Below are positions 14,481-26,800 of a stretch of 64,000 nucleotides of DNA, piece by piece. The notes under the pieces are model-generated. The model was given only the letters and a program-made list of their open reading frames with translations. It did no database searches and had not been told where the DNA came from. The number at the start of each line of letters is the position of its first letter. Position 1 is the first letter of the stretch. The position numbers and the translations under genes are program-made. Origin of the DNA: Hirundichthys speculiger (lineage: Eukaryota; Chordata; Actinopteri; Beloniformes; Exocoetidae); assembly GCA_018398805.1 (NCBI GenBank), contig JAGFBZ010000563.1:62001-126000 (forward strand), read 5' to 3'.

Positions 14481-15230
14481 AACATTCATGACATTTTTGT
14501 ATTATCTGGTCTTTCCTTTTCACAGTACAAAGAAACGCATTTGATGAGTCGAGACTATTCACTTTTATTACAGCACATGTGATATAGTTTGCCAAATTAA
14601 AAATTTATTATAATAACCATAGATGAGAACACTTTTTTGCTAAAAGAGCATTAATATAACCCAATAATAATGACTATGGAAATGTATGAAAATTAATTTG
14701 TACTTAAAAAAAAAAAAAAAGCAGGAACTTGAACATAAAAATATATTTTTTTAATATTCTATAATACAGGGTGAAACAATAAACAATGAAATACTACTAT
14801 TTTTAATCTTTTTTTTTTTGCCTTCAGACCCTTCAGCCTGGGATTTCTGGCACTGTCTTAAAAGAGGAACAGGCTTTCTGGTTTGAGAGGCTGCTTCTGA
14901 TGAGAAACAATCACTGGTTTGAAGACTAAACTTTCTCTAACACATTCATTCAAGTATTTGCTCAGGAGCACTTTTTTTGTTTGTTTTGGTTTAAGGAAAA
15001 ATGCAATGTTTGTTTTTTTTCCCCCTTAAATTATTTTGTTTTCAAGGAGTATTCACAACAGCAGTTGCCTCATCTTTATGGTGCTGAGACCACATTAGTA
15101 TTGACACTTTCATTTTGATAAATATATTTAGCTTGCACGCCATTAAGTTTAAAACATGCTAAAATTCTTATTGCTCATAGATTTCATTTTTGAGCTATGA
15201 AGAAACATTTATATGGGTTAAACACAACTT
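14481..15230. other. Non-coding stretch, possibly inner part of the hAT remnant
   Basis: AT-rich. A short possible exon follows TTCAG at 14822-14827, but its coding content is not recognisable. Confidence 0.35.
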
Positions 15231-15535
15231 TGAGAAAGAAAGAAAACAAAACTCCCAGGACACAAGAAGAGACTTAGAGGGCACAAGAAGATGGACCAGC
15301 AAACAGAATGAGAATGACAGGACTTAAATACATGATGCATGATACATGATGAACAAACGAGAGGCAGGTGCAAACAATCAGGATAACAAGGGGGAGGTAG
15401 CAAAGCAGAAAACAACAAAGACAAGACAGGCCTTTCAAAGTAAAACAGGAAACAGGTACCACAAAAGACAGGGAGAGTAACACCGACTTAACACATAACA
15501 CTGACAGACTGCCATGGCTTACCTAAACCATGACA
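15231..15535 (-). repeat. Solo-LTR-like repeat, first family, copy 1 (partial)
   Basis: Read on the minus strand it starts TGTCATGGTTTAGG at 15535 and carries the family core: CTGTTTTACTTTGAAAGG, a TTTTCTGCTTTGC stretch, CACCTGCCTCTCGTTTG, then ATTTAAGTCCTGTC as a TATA-like promoter core. It shares this order with copies at 18255-18644, 32167-33939 and 58769-59278. The 3' third (poly-A signal and CATGACA end) is missing. Confidence 0.55.
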
Positions 15536-16160
15536 TTAGGTTTTTAGGAGGACATTAGGAGTTTGGTTTTTGCCAAACATCACATTGGATGTTCAGGCGA
15601 AAGAACTCCACTCTGGTTTCATCTGTTCATAGGACATTATCCCAGAAGTCTAGTTGTTTGTTCAGATGCAGTTTTGCCACCCGCTGTTGTGCTTCCATGT
15701 TCTTTTTAGGCAGAAGATGCTTTCTCATGACAACCTTTCAAAACAAACCATACTTTTTCAGTCTTCTTGCAATGGTGGTGTCATGGAGTTTAACATTTAA
15801 CATACTCATACTTGGGTTTTTTTTGTTCATCTCTGAGCATTGTATAGTGAAATTTGCTTAGATGGCCACTCCTGGTGAAGACTAGCAACCATCTTGAATG
15901 CTTTCCACTTGTGAAAAATCTTTCTTGCTCTAAAACATTGAACTCAAAATGGCTGTATAAACCTTTTCAGATTCGTGTGCAGCAGAGATGGCATCATAAG
16001 ACCATTGCTTATGTCTTTCCCTCTTGGTATTGTGTTTATACACACTTAAATGCTCCAGACCAGCAGACTGCCCAACTTTTTTTTTTAGCAGTGTTCACAT
16101 GTGCTGATGATAAATTCATTAAGAGCTGTATTAGCAGTATCTGGCACTAACTTTTTAAAT
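15536..16160 (-). mobile_element. Tc1/mariner-like transposon remnant
   Basis: The minus strand is a degraded N-terminal half of a Tc1-like transposase: helix-turn-helix region near 15900-16030 and the KKxLAKKxMxAQLxFAKxH-type linker before the first catalytic aspartate near 15600-15720, all with stops. The start codon of the family is not preserved near 16030. It is cut off at 15536 by the LTR-like repeat. It is unrelated in sequence to the Tc1 at 37.4 kb. Confidence 0.5.
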
Positions 16161-18254
16161 CATATGGAAGGAATAAAGAGGTACTCGACATTGCCTGCAT
16201 TATTATTATCATTGTTAATACTACTGCTATTACAAATTTTATTATTATTATTTTCTTCTTGGTTTTGTTTTTGTTGACTAAAAAACAAATGGAGACAAAC
16301 GTTACAGTATATGTTCTTGTACATCTCAGGTTGTATTTCCCAATACTATGACCAAAAACCATTTGATGATTATCAGATCATCACGTTTTGGATGAGTGCC
16401 CACCTCAGGCTGCTGCCATGATGCTGGTGAGTCGAACATTGGTGTATGCCATAAGAATGTGTCTTTCTTTGGTATTTGAGTTCCACATTTTCCTTTTCCA
16501 TTTCTAATTTGTATTTGGAGCTGTTGTTGTTGCACTGGAGTGTTTGGATATGCTGATGTTTGTATCATGGTGACTTTGCAAGATGGCTATATATCTTTCA
16601 TCTTTGTTCTTATTCACTGTGAGATGTACGACCGGCGTATTTGAGCAATGATTGCCAAGTTTTCTCACGTCTCTGGTCTGAGATGGCTAAAATCGTAGTG
16701 TGTACCTGGCCTAAGATCGTATAGAAGATTTCATTTAGAAAATATTACATATCTTATAAACCCTTTTATGCTAACTAAAATGGTTCTTAAGCCGTCTCTG
16801 AATGTGGAACATTTCTGTACATCCCACAAACCAGTTCTCTTTATCATCTCACACAGGCTGCCATATCTGCAGAATGAGGTGTTTTGGCAAGCGATGCCCC
16901 TCTGCTAAAAGCAGGCAAGTTGCATTCAGTAGTGGTGGATTAGAGTAGAGGATTTGAGAGGCTCACTGTCATTTTGCTTCAGGTTCTGCTATTGATCTCA
17001 ACAGGTGCAGCTTTAAGCCTTTGCAGGTTCGTGTGGCAACGTGCCACTGTGTTATGTAATTAAAACCTTTGAATGCAGCCTTGAAGACTAATTGTAAAAC
17101 TATTCTGCAGTGCAATGCATTGACAAAATCAACTGTTTAAAAAAATAGAAAAAAAAGGTCATCTACTGATATACAAGAAATATGAAGCCCACATTTTTGA
17201 GGCGCTAGTGTATAAAAGAATCACTGTATCAGTGAAAATATTCCTCAAAACAGCAAGCTAGGTTTAAAAATACACCACATAATTTGCTCTAATTAACTCA
17301 TGCATATTTACAATTTCATACACTATGTTCTGTAACTGTTTCTTGAAAAACAGAAATTTTGTGGAGTAACTCTAGGCAGGTTACCATTAGCAAGGTTCCA
17401 TCTTAACAGGGATGAATTCTTCGGTCCTTTCAGTTATCTCTCAATTACAGCAATGGACCTGGTTGGATCCACTGACCTAACTACCAGTCCATACCACTTG
17501 ACGGCAGTAATGCATCACTTTCTCTGTTTGAACAGCAAAGAAGAAGGGGAAAAAAAAAACTGGAATGACCAGATCCATGCCAAAGGATGGGTGCTGCATT
17601 TCTGTTTACTTACACTAAAAGTGTGGCAATGAATGAGACACTTTTGACGCCTCGTTTTCGTCTTACTTCACAGCTATGTTTGAGGACATGTGAAACTACC
17701 TACCATTTTGATGTGCAGTTGTGTGGAATAATAATAAATATGCCCAATTTGCACAAAATTAGCTGTAATTTGCAACAACTGCAGAGTATGTCGGTGATAG
17801 TAATTCAGTACAAATGTGCTGCCATGCCCGTAATTTCTAGAGTAAAATGTTCAGCACAATATAATGATTCAAAGTTAATGAGAAAAACAACTCAGGCCAA
17901 AGAGGAACACACAGTTTGACAACATATCCATGTAATGTCAGTAAATTCCAGAACAAAAATGATTACCCCTGAAGAGGCATGTTAAATGTGTGCAGTTTCA
18001 TATGGGGCATGGAGAGCAAGTCCCAAACAGCAATAGTGAGGAATTTGGATAAAGAATCAGGAGTCCAAGAGATGGATGGCTGTTAATGAAGTAAAGGCTG
18101 GAGGGTCTGAAGTATTCTGTTTAGAACAAATGAGCGTGAGTGGTGGAATTTTAAAAAAAATGTTTGAATGGTCACATTTTCTCTTGCCTGCTGTCTTGCA
18201 AACTGACCAATAAATGGGATATTTCCTTGAAAGCAGGAAAAAAGTCAGGGAAGA
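16161..18254. other. Non-coding stretch, nothing identifiable
   Basis: No supported gene or repeat terminus. A TTA/ATT-rich patch lies near 16198-16260. An open stretch at 17587-17919 has no recognisable motif and is not called. Confidence 0.5.
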
Positions 18255-18644
18255 AACATAGCAGCCCTGTGTGTGTCTTTGTCTGTCAAGTTGGCATCTC
18301 TCCCTGTCTTTAGTGGTTCCTGTTTTACTTTGAAAGGTCTGTCTTGTCTCTATTGTTTTCTGCTTTGCTTCCTTCCTCTCGTTACCCTGATTCCCTGCAC
18401 CTGCCTCTCGTTTGTTCCTCTGTGTATTTAAGTCTTGTCATTTTCCCCTGTTCTCTGTTGGTCCATTAGTCGTGACATGTGTTGCAGTCCTGCCTGTTTC
18501 CCTCTTGTCATCCTTTTGGATTATAATAAGTTTGGGTTTTTATATTTTGCATTCTGGACTTTTGTGTTTTTGTGGTAATAAAACCCTTTTGCTTTTGAGA
18601 TCTCCTGCTCCTGGGTCCTTCCTCACTCGCTGCAAACCATGACA
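18255..18644 (+). repeat. Solo-LTR-like repeat, first family, copy 2
   Basis: The best preserved 3' half of the family. It contains the GTATTTAAGTCTTGTC promoter-like core near 18425, an AATAAAACCC poly-A signal near 18576, GCTCCTGGGTCCTTCC, and ends CCATGACA at 18644. The TGTCA...TGACA ends, internal promoter and poly-A signal are what one expects of an LTR. The 5' end is diverged, and no internal retroelement region or primer site lies next to it. Confidence 0.55.
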
Positions 18645-19365
18645 GAGAGAAGTCAACCGGGAAGCATGGATCTGTCACCCGGTGACTTTGTCATGGTCAA
18701 TTTTGCAACCAAACTCGGGAATGTCCGTTACATTGGTAAGGTTGAGAGTGGTGATGGTTATGAAATACTCACAATTCCTGAGAAGAATCCAAGGAAAAGG
18801 GAATGTGTGGCAGAGACCCATTTTTGCCATAAAGCAAAAGGATGTGGCACATGTTCTTAAAAGCGATGTTGTGATGTTGTGCTGCAACCTACATGGCTTG
18901 GAGGGACCACACAAAGAGAGCAACTCTTCATCTTTCCGTGCAACGTTCAGGGCTGGAATGTAGAAGGCCTCGCTATGGAGTGAGAGGTGTCCTAATCTGA
19001 GTTCCCCTACTGTGAAAATGGTTCTTTTCTCTCATTTAAATGTTGAATAAAACATTTTGAAGGATATTTTGTTGTATTTGAGTTTGTTCAGAGTGGGGAA
19101 AAAGTAAGTGGATCATTCTACCCCTAGCAGGGTCACTTTACCCCCTTGAAATCTGGGCTTTGTCTCAGTTTACCCCGTAGTTGGGGTAAAATGAGACACT
19201 TTCCACTTTTTGTAAAACGATCATTCTGATCGTTGCTGTTCTTAGGAAACATCCTCCAGTAATGGGAAATGTGTTAATTTTATAGATACATCAATTTAGC
19301 TTGCTTGGGGCATGTGTGTGTAAAAAAAAAAAAAAACGCCTCATGTTACCTCACTCTCCCCTACT
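18645..19365 (+). mobile_element. Unclassified DNA-transposon remnant with C-terminal protein fragment
   Basis: 18666-18860 encodes DLSPGDFVMVNFATK followed by VRYIGKV and YEILTIPEK. The shifted frame at about 18800-18960 continues with FAIKQKDVAHVLKSDVV and a LEGPHKE stretch. I have seen this kind of GDFVxVxF...YIGxV...DV domain at the end of fish transposon-encoded proteins, but I cannot name the superfamily. Downstream GGGGTAAAATGAGACAC near 19184 and CACTCTCCCCTAC near 19352 look like subterminal repeats. Confidence 0.35.
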
Positions 19366-19702
19366 TGAAATTTCATGGAGGGGCTCTGGAAACGTCGTCA
19401 AAACTCATTTTCTGCATAGTGTGGAAAAATGGGACAGGATGAAAGACTAAGACTTATCTTGCTCACTTTCCCATTTCACTGTGGTATTTCTCATGCCACA
19501 GAATATCACCGTGAAGGGCATCCCGGTTCATTACCTGATGACAGCCTGTGAGCTTCCAGGGTGCTGTTCAGTCTCTCAGCATCTGCTTCTAGGGATTTAC
19601 ATTTTGATATAGAAATATTTATACTTCGATCAAGATGGTTCAGTTTTAAGGATCGATCCTCATTTAAAAAAAAAAAAAAAAAAAAAGATACCAGGTAGTG
19701 CT
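19366..19702. other. Non-coding spacer with poly-A run
   Basis: Contains an A run near 19664-19686 and no gene. Confidence 0.5.
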
Positions 19703-19737
19703 TTAACCTTTAGGCGCCTGAGTTTTTTCAAGAAAAT

Positions 19738-20080
19738 ATACAATTTTGATATCAAGATTTCAAAAGGCTATAACTTGAAAGTTTGAGATAAAGGTATACT
19801 GTCAATGAGAAAATTGTTCAGTATGACTCAAAGTCTGTGATGGGAGTGAAATTATTCATGTAATTTGCATATTATGACGTCACAAGGTGGTGGCCAAATT
19901 GGAAAATGTTCAATTTTGATATCAAGGTTTCAAAAGGCTGTAACTTTAAAGCGGTTGAGATAAAGGCATACTGTACATGAGAAATATCTTCAGCATGAAC
20001 CAAAATTTGGAATTGAAGTAGATTTGTCATCTAACTTGATTATTGTGACATCACTTGCCCAGCAGTCCTCAATTTCAGAT
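19738..20080. repeat. Diverged ~170-bp direct repeat pair inside the piggyBac
   Basis: Two successive blocks share CAATTTTGATATCAAG, TTTCAAAAGGCT, AACTT and GAGATAAAGGYATACTGT followed by ATGAGAAA. They start near 19740 and 19911. Confidence 0.6.
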
Positions 20081-20127
20081 TTTTCCTCAAGCCCCATGCA
20101 CAATGAAAGCTTTCATTTCAGGGACAA

Positions 20128-20727
20128 TCACATTATAAAGTCATGAAATCTGGAGTATGGTTTCATTATTTCCCTTTCAAAGAACTGGTGGCCTTTTCTA
20201 TTTGTTTGATTGGTGATGAGGCTCCAGAATTCATCATTTGGAAAAGGGATGAAATCAATGGGCTCAGAATTTGTCAGATTGTCTCCACAAAAACCATCAG
20301 GCTCATCAAAATTTAGGCTCCACTTTCGATACTCTTCCTCTTCTCTCAAGAACTCCCAGCCACCATCATCATCATTGTGATTTCCGGCGCGCCATTAGCG
20401 GTGTTTTTTCCCACGGCTTCTCCCGTGTTGCCAGGACATCTGCGATTGTTTTCATCCCCACTATATTTTTCCATATTTGCGGTGTTATGAGCCCCCCTGA
20501 CATCTCGACCTGCTTGGCGATCGCAAAATGCTTCCACCCCAGCCACGGTGAGGTGAAGCATACGATATACTTTGTGGTGATTGTGGGCTATGGCGCGCGG
20601 ACTTGCCGTCACTACTACCATCAGTTTCTGCTTCACTGGACAACTGCATGTCTTCCTCCTCTGAATTGGAGTTAGCCAGAATCTGACAAAGTACTTTGTG
20701 GTTGGTAAACCGACATCTTGACATCAT
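20128..20727 (-). pseudogene. piggyBac transposase N-terminal fragment
   Basis: Starting at an ATG at 20727, the frame reads MMSRCRFTNHKVLCQ and then an acidic, serine-rich segment (SNSEEEDMQLSSEAE). Other frames continue with DGFCGDNLTNSEPIDFIPF and DEFWSLITNQTNRKGHQF at 20128-20349. This matches the piggyBac pattern of an acidic N-terminus followed by the PxxFF...F.DElw..i..eTN.Ya motif. The DDD catalytic domain is missing and at least one frameshift is present. Confidence 0.6.
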
Positions 20728-20979
20728 GAGTAAATGAAAAAACACTCTTTTGCTCTGACCTGCTCTCGTTACGCTTAGCATTTCTGTTTTTCAAACTCAT
20801 TTTACGCTAAAACTTTGAATAGCGCCACCTCCAAAAATGGTTCTCCGATTACAGGCACACATGTCCACCATCTTCTGATGAAAAGTAATAAGATTCGGCT
20901 TCACATTTATAGATACAGCCCGTTTTATTCAGCAATGTTGCTTGTGGCAATATTGCAACTTTGCCGCTTAAAGGGTTAA

Positions 20980-21662
20980 CATCTAAAATCACTCATCTAA
21001 TTTCATTGCATCTTTACTTTGTTTGGTAAATAACTATTCTTCCTTCCTCTTTCACACTCTGTTTTGAAGAGCGGCTGTAATGCAGCACACAGAAGCAACT
21101 GTCTTCAGCGGCAGAATATAAACATTGACATGGAGTTATTTTGACATGGTAAATGTGCTATATGTGACAAAATAGACATTGTGACAACACCGTAAATCTC
21201 ATGGAATGTTGAAAAAGAAAATTGACACTTTAGAGTATGATGAGTGACAAGAGCAATGATGAGAAGTGGAGAAATTATGGACGGAGATCCCCACTTTACG
21301 GAGACAAAGTTTTATAGTGGAAGCATTTAAGAAAGGCAGGAATTACCAGGTAACTGGTTAATGTAGAACTGTTAACCAGTATATGTAAGCAGGATATTTA
21401 TTGTATCAAACCATAGTGATAGTTTGGGCCAATTTTCCTACCTCTCTGTACCTCACTCAATCATTCAGGAACAGGTGAAACCTGAAGAAAAAAAAATTTC
21501 AAAAGAAAGGGAAAGAATTAGAGCAAATCTTTGTTTCTGTGAGTCACTTGCCCGCCAACATTCAGAACTGTTGAACAAACTGTTTCATTCATTTTTGTAA
21601 AAATAAAAACTAAACAGATCAGTTTGCTTTTATTTACTGACCAAATAATGTCCTAAAAGTAA
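20980..21662. other. Non-coding spacer, nothing identifiable
   Basis: No ORF with recognisable motifs and no TIR pair seen. Confidence 0.5.
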
Positions 21663-22284
21663 GTTTTTATTAGGGGTGGGCAATGTAACGTGTTATCGTA
21701 TTAACTCAATTTATTAACGCCGACATTTATTTTATCGCGCATTCACGCATGTTGCTCATAAGCTTTTTTTGTGAATAGTCTGTTATTGACTGCTGTGGAA
21801 CCGGAAGAGAATTGGCAGGTGTAAAATCCCCCAGTTTTGGTTCAGTCTCTGATTAGCAGAGTCTGTAACCGGGACCAGCTCTCCATCCTACGGGTAAGAA
21901 GTTGCGGTCTAGGAGAGGTTCCTCACTAGATTTCCTCAACTTATTTAAGCTGGTGTCGAGAAGATACGCCTAGCTCTCACTGCCTACTTCCAAACGTATG
22001 CCCCGCTCACTCCAATAACTGTCCTTCAGAGGAATAGCCGGATGGCTCGAAGTCCAGCTATCGGTCACGTCTGTTAACGGCAGCTCTTCTCTCACGATTC
22101 GGGCTCTTGTTACAGGCTAGGAAAACTTTAGCGGCTCGGACAGCGAGCCTCAGGGACAATTTGACAAAAATGTGGCTAAAATAACCCATAAGAACCTGTG
22201 TGTTAGTGCAGAGGCATAAACAAGTCTTCAAAATTCTGAATACAGATGTAATGTCCACAACGACGTCTTATGACAGTTTTTATA

Positions 22285-22290
22285 TTTATT
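22285..22290 (-). terminator. Poly-A signal AATAAA in the 3' LTR
   Basis: The minus strand reads TTTAATAAATATAAAAACTG. It is conserved in the other LTR at 29691-29696. Confidence 0.5.
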
Positions 22291-22730
22291 AAAGCAGATT
22301 AGCAAGGTTAAGCAACAGCATTGATTGTTATACAATTTATAATTCTAAAAAGGCAGATTAAAGCTGTGGCTTACTGATCAGTTCATCTGGTTGGTCAAGG
22401 ACAGGCTGAGAGACACACGTGGCCATCATGCGTTTTCAAGGCCGCTGGCAGGGAGGGAGAGAGAGAGCTCAACGATCAGGCCTGCAGTGTGCTGATCCTG
22501 GCCCCTCCTCCTTGCTAGCGGTGAGCTAGGCTAACCAAAAAGGCTCCAATTATTCCTTCAAGAATTGGGAAAAATTCGTAGATCCTGTTCCAAGCGTCTT
22601 TCTGTCTTCTTTTCTTGAAGTAATTCCTTCCAGTTATCCTCAAGATGGGGGTCGCTCGTCCAGGTTTCAGCTAGTCCTTCTTCGTCTGAAAATCGCTCCA
22701 GAATCCACACAGAGTCCCTCTGCCTTCTCT

Positions 22731-22738
22731 CTTTTATG
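22731..22738 (-). promoter_or_regulatory. TATA-like box in the 3' LTR
   Basis: The minus strand reads CGCATAAAAGAGAG. It lies about 440 bases upstream of the AATAAA in the same LTR, the right order for U3 promoter and R-region poly-A signal. The partner LTR has the same site with one A fewer. Confidence 0.45.
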
Positions 22739-23880
22739 CGCTCTCTCTCTCCTTGCTCGCCCCGCACCAGCCGTCATCTGATTGGTTCTCTCACCTTTGC
22801 ATATGCATACATAATTTCCCTCAAACTTCACATGACACTTCTGATTGGTTATTCACCATATACAGAGGCTTGCATAATTTTACATAATCCGATTACATCA
22901 TTCATATTCCACAGGCCCTGTCCCCCAATGACTTCATATTTTACAGCATGCAGGGCGTTCACATTAATCATCATGACATCATGGCACCACCAATCCAAGG
23001 TTACCTTGTTTTTCTTGGCTATACCGCTCGTTAATCTAAAGCTTATCAGCTAACGCTAACCCTTTTTCTAACGATCTACATACCAACGTATGTTCCAACG
23101 TTACATTAACTTGATTGATTGATTGGTTCGTGTTTAATAACAGAATTCGGCAATGAACCTTCCGTCTGCAGTCCGGAGCCCATGTACCGCTTCCGTACCA
23201 AACAACAGCCCCACTCGACATCACCATTGACCCAGACACCTGGCCATTATTGTGTATGGCGAAGTTACTTTAAATGTTTACCACTTACGCCCTCTCTCCT
23301 GCCCTGTGACATTCCAGAGAGGAACATGCGCTCCGCTCTGTCTCTCTCCGTTTTTGACCCAACAAAAATAGGTTTTCCCTACCTACACTATGTTAAAAAA
23401 AATCACTACATTTTGTTTCTGATCTTGACTAATCACACACACATTTCATACATTTCATTGATTAGGAATTGCTTACAAATCACGTAAATCACCTCTCCTT
23501 CTGTTACTTCACTGTTTAGACTAGTTACCGGCTCGTGCTTACATTACCTCACCCGCGGCTGCTATCTCCTACTCCTGTTTTTGTTCACCATATCAGTTGT
23601 TTTTATCCCCTGAGTACACAGTGACCTCCATTACATCACCTCCTGCTGCAACAGAGTCTCTCAGTCCCGACCCAAATCATACCGAATACATCTTTCTGAT
23701 CAATCATCGGTTCTGATCATTGAATTTGAATCACCCATGTCATGGCTTATAGATTGATTCCAAATCACATCATTACCACTTTTTCTGTTTTCACATCCGT
23801 CTCTCCTTTAACACACAGATTATAGTGATTATTGATTAGAAGCTGAGCTGATTCCAACGATCTCTCCGGGTCATTTGACA

Positions 23881-23890
23881 CCCCCTCCTT
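23881..23890 (-). promoter_or_regulatory. Polypurine tract of the retroelement
   Basis: The minus strand reads AAGGAGGGGG immediately before the TGTCAAATG start of the 3' LTR. This is the expected position of the plus-strand primer in reverse transcription. Confidence 0.7.
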
Positions 23891-26800
23891 GGAATCGCTC
23901 AGCTTCCCACCCCCTGTCGCGGGCACAGACATGGCGAGCAAGCCTCCTCCACCGTCAGCCTCCTTGCCGGCCGTCCAAGCCTGCACATCTTCGGGCCCGC
24001 TGGATCACGTCGGGTCGCCCAGCCACGTTGGCACACAGGGCCATCTCCTATCACGTTCATAGTGTTGTCACTGACTGAAAATTTAATTACTGGGTAAAAT
24101 TCTGAGTACCGTCTAAAACTCCTATTCAATTCTACAGAAATCACAGGTAAATCGATCAATAATAACCACAGAAAGTTTAGTGAGAATAGCTTAGATGAAG
24201 AATTTGATTACGGTAAAACATCACACACCCAATTCACCAGAAATCACAGGAAAACAAACAATAACATCACATCCCTCCTGCATCTCCCTGCATTTTCAGA
24301 ATCCCATCTTGTCTCGCATCTTCACAGTCGGGATCCCCCCTTCCGCTCTGACCTTTCCCGTCCCCCCCGAGGAGGGCCGCATCAGGAGTTGGGAAATCGT
24401 CAGGCACGGGAGGTGCAGATGGCACAGTAGTGGATTCTCTCCATACAGAGTCAGTAGAGCAGGCAAGCAAGCAAGCAAAGCAGATTAAATTGGCTCAAAC
24501 TTATGAACCCAGTCCACGACCGAGCCAGCATTCACTGGGCTATCTTCATTCTCTCTTTTCCACTTCAACCCCTCAATATCGTCCCCGCTTCTTCCTCCAC
24601 CAGAAGGTCTTATGAGGTCCACTTCCCTCCTGGAGGTCTCCTCCTAACTGTGATGTGCCCACACAGCTATTGCATATAGGGCTACTTCCCTACTTTTCTT
24701 CCTTTCCTACCGCCTGCTGCCAGCTGGTCAGAGTCGCTCTTCATCACTTGGCATATACTCTTATTCCTTTTTTCCGGTCCGAGTCGTTTACCATATAGTC
24801 GCTGTTGCTCTCTTTTCCTTTCTCCTCGAGCAAACGGTTCATCAGCTTCGGTCTCGGTCTGGATTCGTTCCTGATCTTGCTATGCGGTCCTGCCCGCGGA
24901 CTCTTAGGGGAGGGATGGTCCCTCACCCACTTACCGTCGTTAACTTCACTCCAGTCCAAGGTCTTCTTCTCCCCGATTCGGTCTTTCTCACTCAATGCTT
25001 TCTTCAAGCCCTCCTCGTCTCAGAGAGCCAAGGTCGTAGTTCTTATAATGCGGTTCTTCAGCCCTCTCTCGTCTCAGAGAGCCGAGGTCATTCTTCTTAT
25101 CACCATCCCTCATCATGGCTAGCCTGACATGGGATGGCGGGGTCCTCTGCCACTAGCCATCTTTGGTTCCTGGTTCCTCTAGCTTGAAATTGGCAGTTGC
25201 TTCCACTCTCTGGATCCCTCTCCTCTTCATAACTTCGATTACCGTCTAATATCTGCCGAACTATGTTGGTTTTCTTCTCCATGGCTTTCCTGCCCCATAA
25301 CCCAACATAGAGCGCAAACAGTACCAACAGGTATTCCCTCTCTTTTCTTCCTGTTATCCATAACCACGGTACTTCTGATGGTCCGGCCTTCAACCCATTC
25401 CTCTTCTCCCTGCATTGTATTGCCATCACACAACGCATTTCGCAGAACATGGCGTACTGGCTTCAGGCGATCCAGAGCTGTTGCCTCTCCAATTTCCTCC
25501 ATGTGGGGAGCGGCCACATGACCCAGCGCTCCCTGCGCGGCCAGTACCACCTCCCTCACATCTCCTGTTGGACACCCGGCCCTAGTGTCCTGTCCCATTT
25601 CTCCATCACGACAAAGACAAGTCTTCTCTCTTGTACGTAGCGGTCCACTTCCTTGTTTCCCCGCCCGTGTGTTCTTCTTCGGCATGTGCCCTTTGCCGCA
25701 GCACCCAATTCCATGTTCAGCCATAACTTAGCTATCTATGGTTTTTCCTTTTCTCTCCTAAATCATGGTGAGCTAATGTTCTACTTTTAGCTCCTTTGAA
25801 CCCATTTGCCTCACAGATAGCGATATCTTCCGTCTCACTTCAATTATCTCACCAATACAGAGTCACCATACCCCCTCCTTCGTTTCACACCTCAGCACAG
25901 GTATCATCCTCACCACTCACCTTCATCATCACCTCACCTCCGCTAGCACCTCACCACAGCAACCTCGCCATGAGACTCCGGGTTCCAGTCTTTCAGCTGC
26001 AATGAATGGCCCTTCAGGCCTTTCAGAGGCCTTTGGTCGACGGCCTTCCAGGCTCAGCTGCTGAAACTCTTCTCTCTTCTCAGATTGACTCTTAACCTGC
26101 AGAGTCTCCAGAGACCCCTGTGGGTGGATGAGGCCCGCCTGAGGTGGTTGAGTGGCGGTGAGGCCTTACGTTGATCACCGTCTCCAGCTGATCTAGGAGG
26201 TCTTGTCTCCTCTGTCCTTGGTCCTTAGTTGCCGGTCCCTCTTACCATCCGTTTACTGGCTGTTGTTTCTACTCGGTTGTTCTATACGAACGACCTTGAC
26301 GCGATTCCACCGCTTCTCACAGCCCCCCTTTTTCTGGGTTTCTTCACTCTCTTACTATAATCAGATTTTTTCCGGCCTAGTCCCCACACCATTCCTTTCC
26401 ACACTTCAATTGGCACCTCTTGATGGTTCCGGTGACATTTGGATCTCGTGTCCTACTTGTCTCAAGGCTCCTGCTGGTCATCGACACCTCAGCTCCAGTG
26501 TCCCCAGATATGGGATTCCGTCCACCTTAGCGTAGATTCGTCCCTCTTCCAGTAGGATTCTCCCCAGCACCCGCGCCTTCAAACCCCTCATTTCCGGGGC
26601 CCCCCGATGCCTTACGGGCAACCCGGAGGGCCTCCTTCTGCTCTGGTGTCAACTTGCTGTACTCCTTGGCTGGCAGATAATCACCTTTTTCTTGGTTTTC
26701 ATATGATTTCCTGGTCGGTTCGCATGGGCTGATAAGCTGTGGGATGTTCTCTGTGAGGGGTGGGTCGGCCTTGATAGTCCTGTCTTGATTCCTGATATTG

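Larger units (their letters stand above)
19707..20975 (-). mobile_element. piggyBac-like transposon, internally deleted
   Basis: Flanked by TTAA at 19703-19706 and 20976-20979, the canonical piggyBac target duplication. The ends are CCTTTAGGCGCC and, on the other strand, CCCTTTAAGCGGC. The left part has two diverged ~170-bp direct repeats starting CAATTTTGATATCAAG near 19740 and 19911. The right half encodes the N-terminal part of a transposase on the minus strand. At 1.27 kb it lacks the catalytic domain. Confidence 0.7.
21820..23880 (-). repeat. 3' LTR of the retroelement (minus-strand sense)
   Basis: 2061 bp. In element sense it runs from TGTCAAATGACCC at 23880 to GGGGGATTTTACA at 21820, with TG...CA ends. 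It differs from the other LTR mostly by one- or few-base insertions and deletions; substitutions are rare by eye. A TATA-like box and an AATAAA signal divide it into U3, R and U5. Confidence 0.85.

Noticed and set aside
25239..25724. 161-residue ORF with several Cys, considered as a zinc knuckle
   Set aside because: The spacing does not fit C-x2-C-x4-H-x4-C in this frame.
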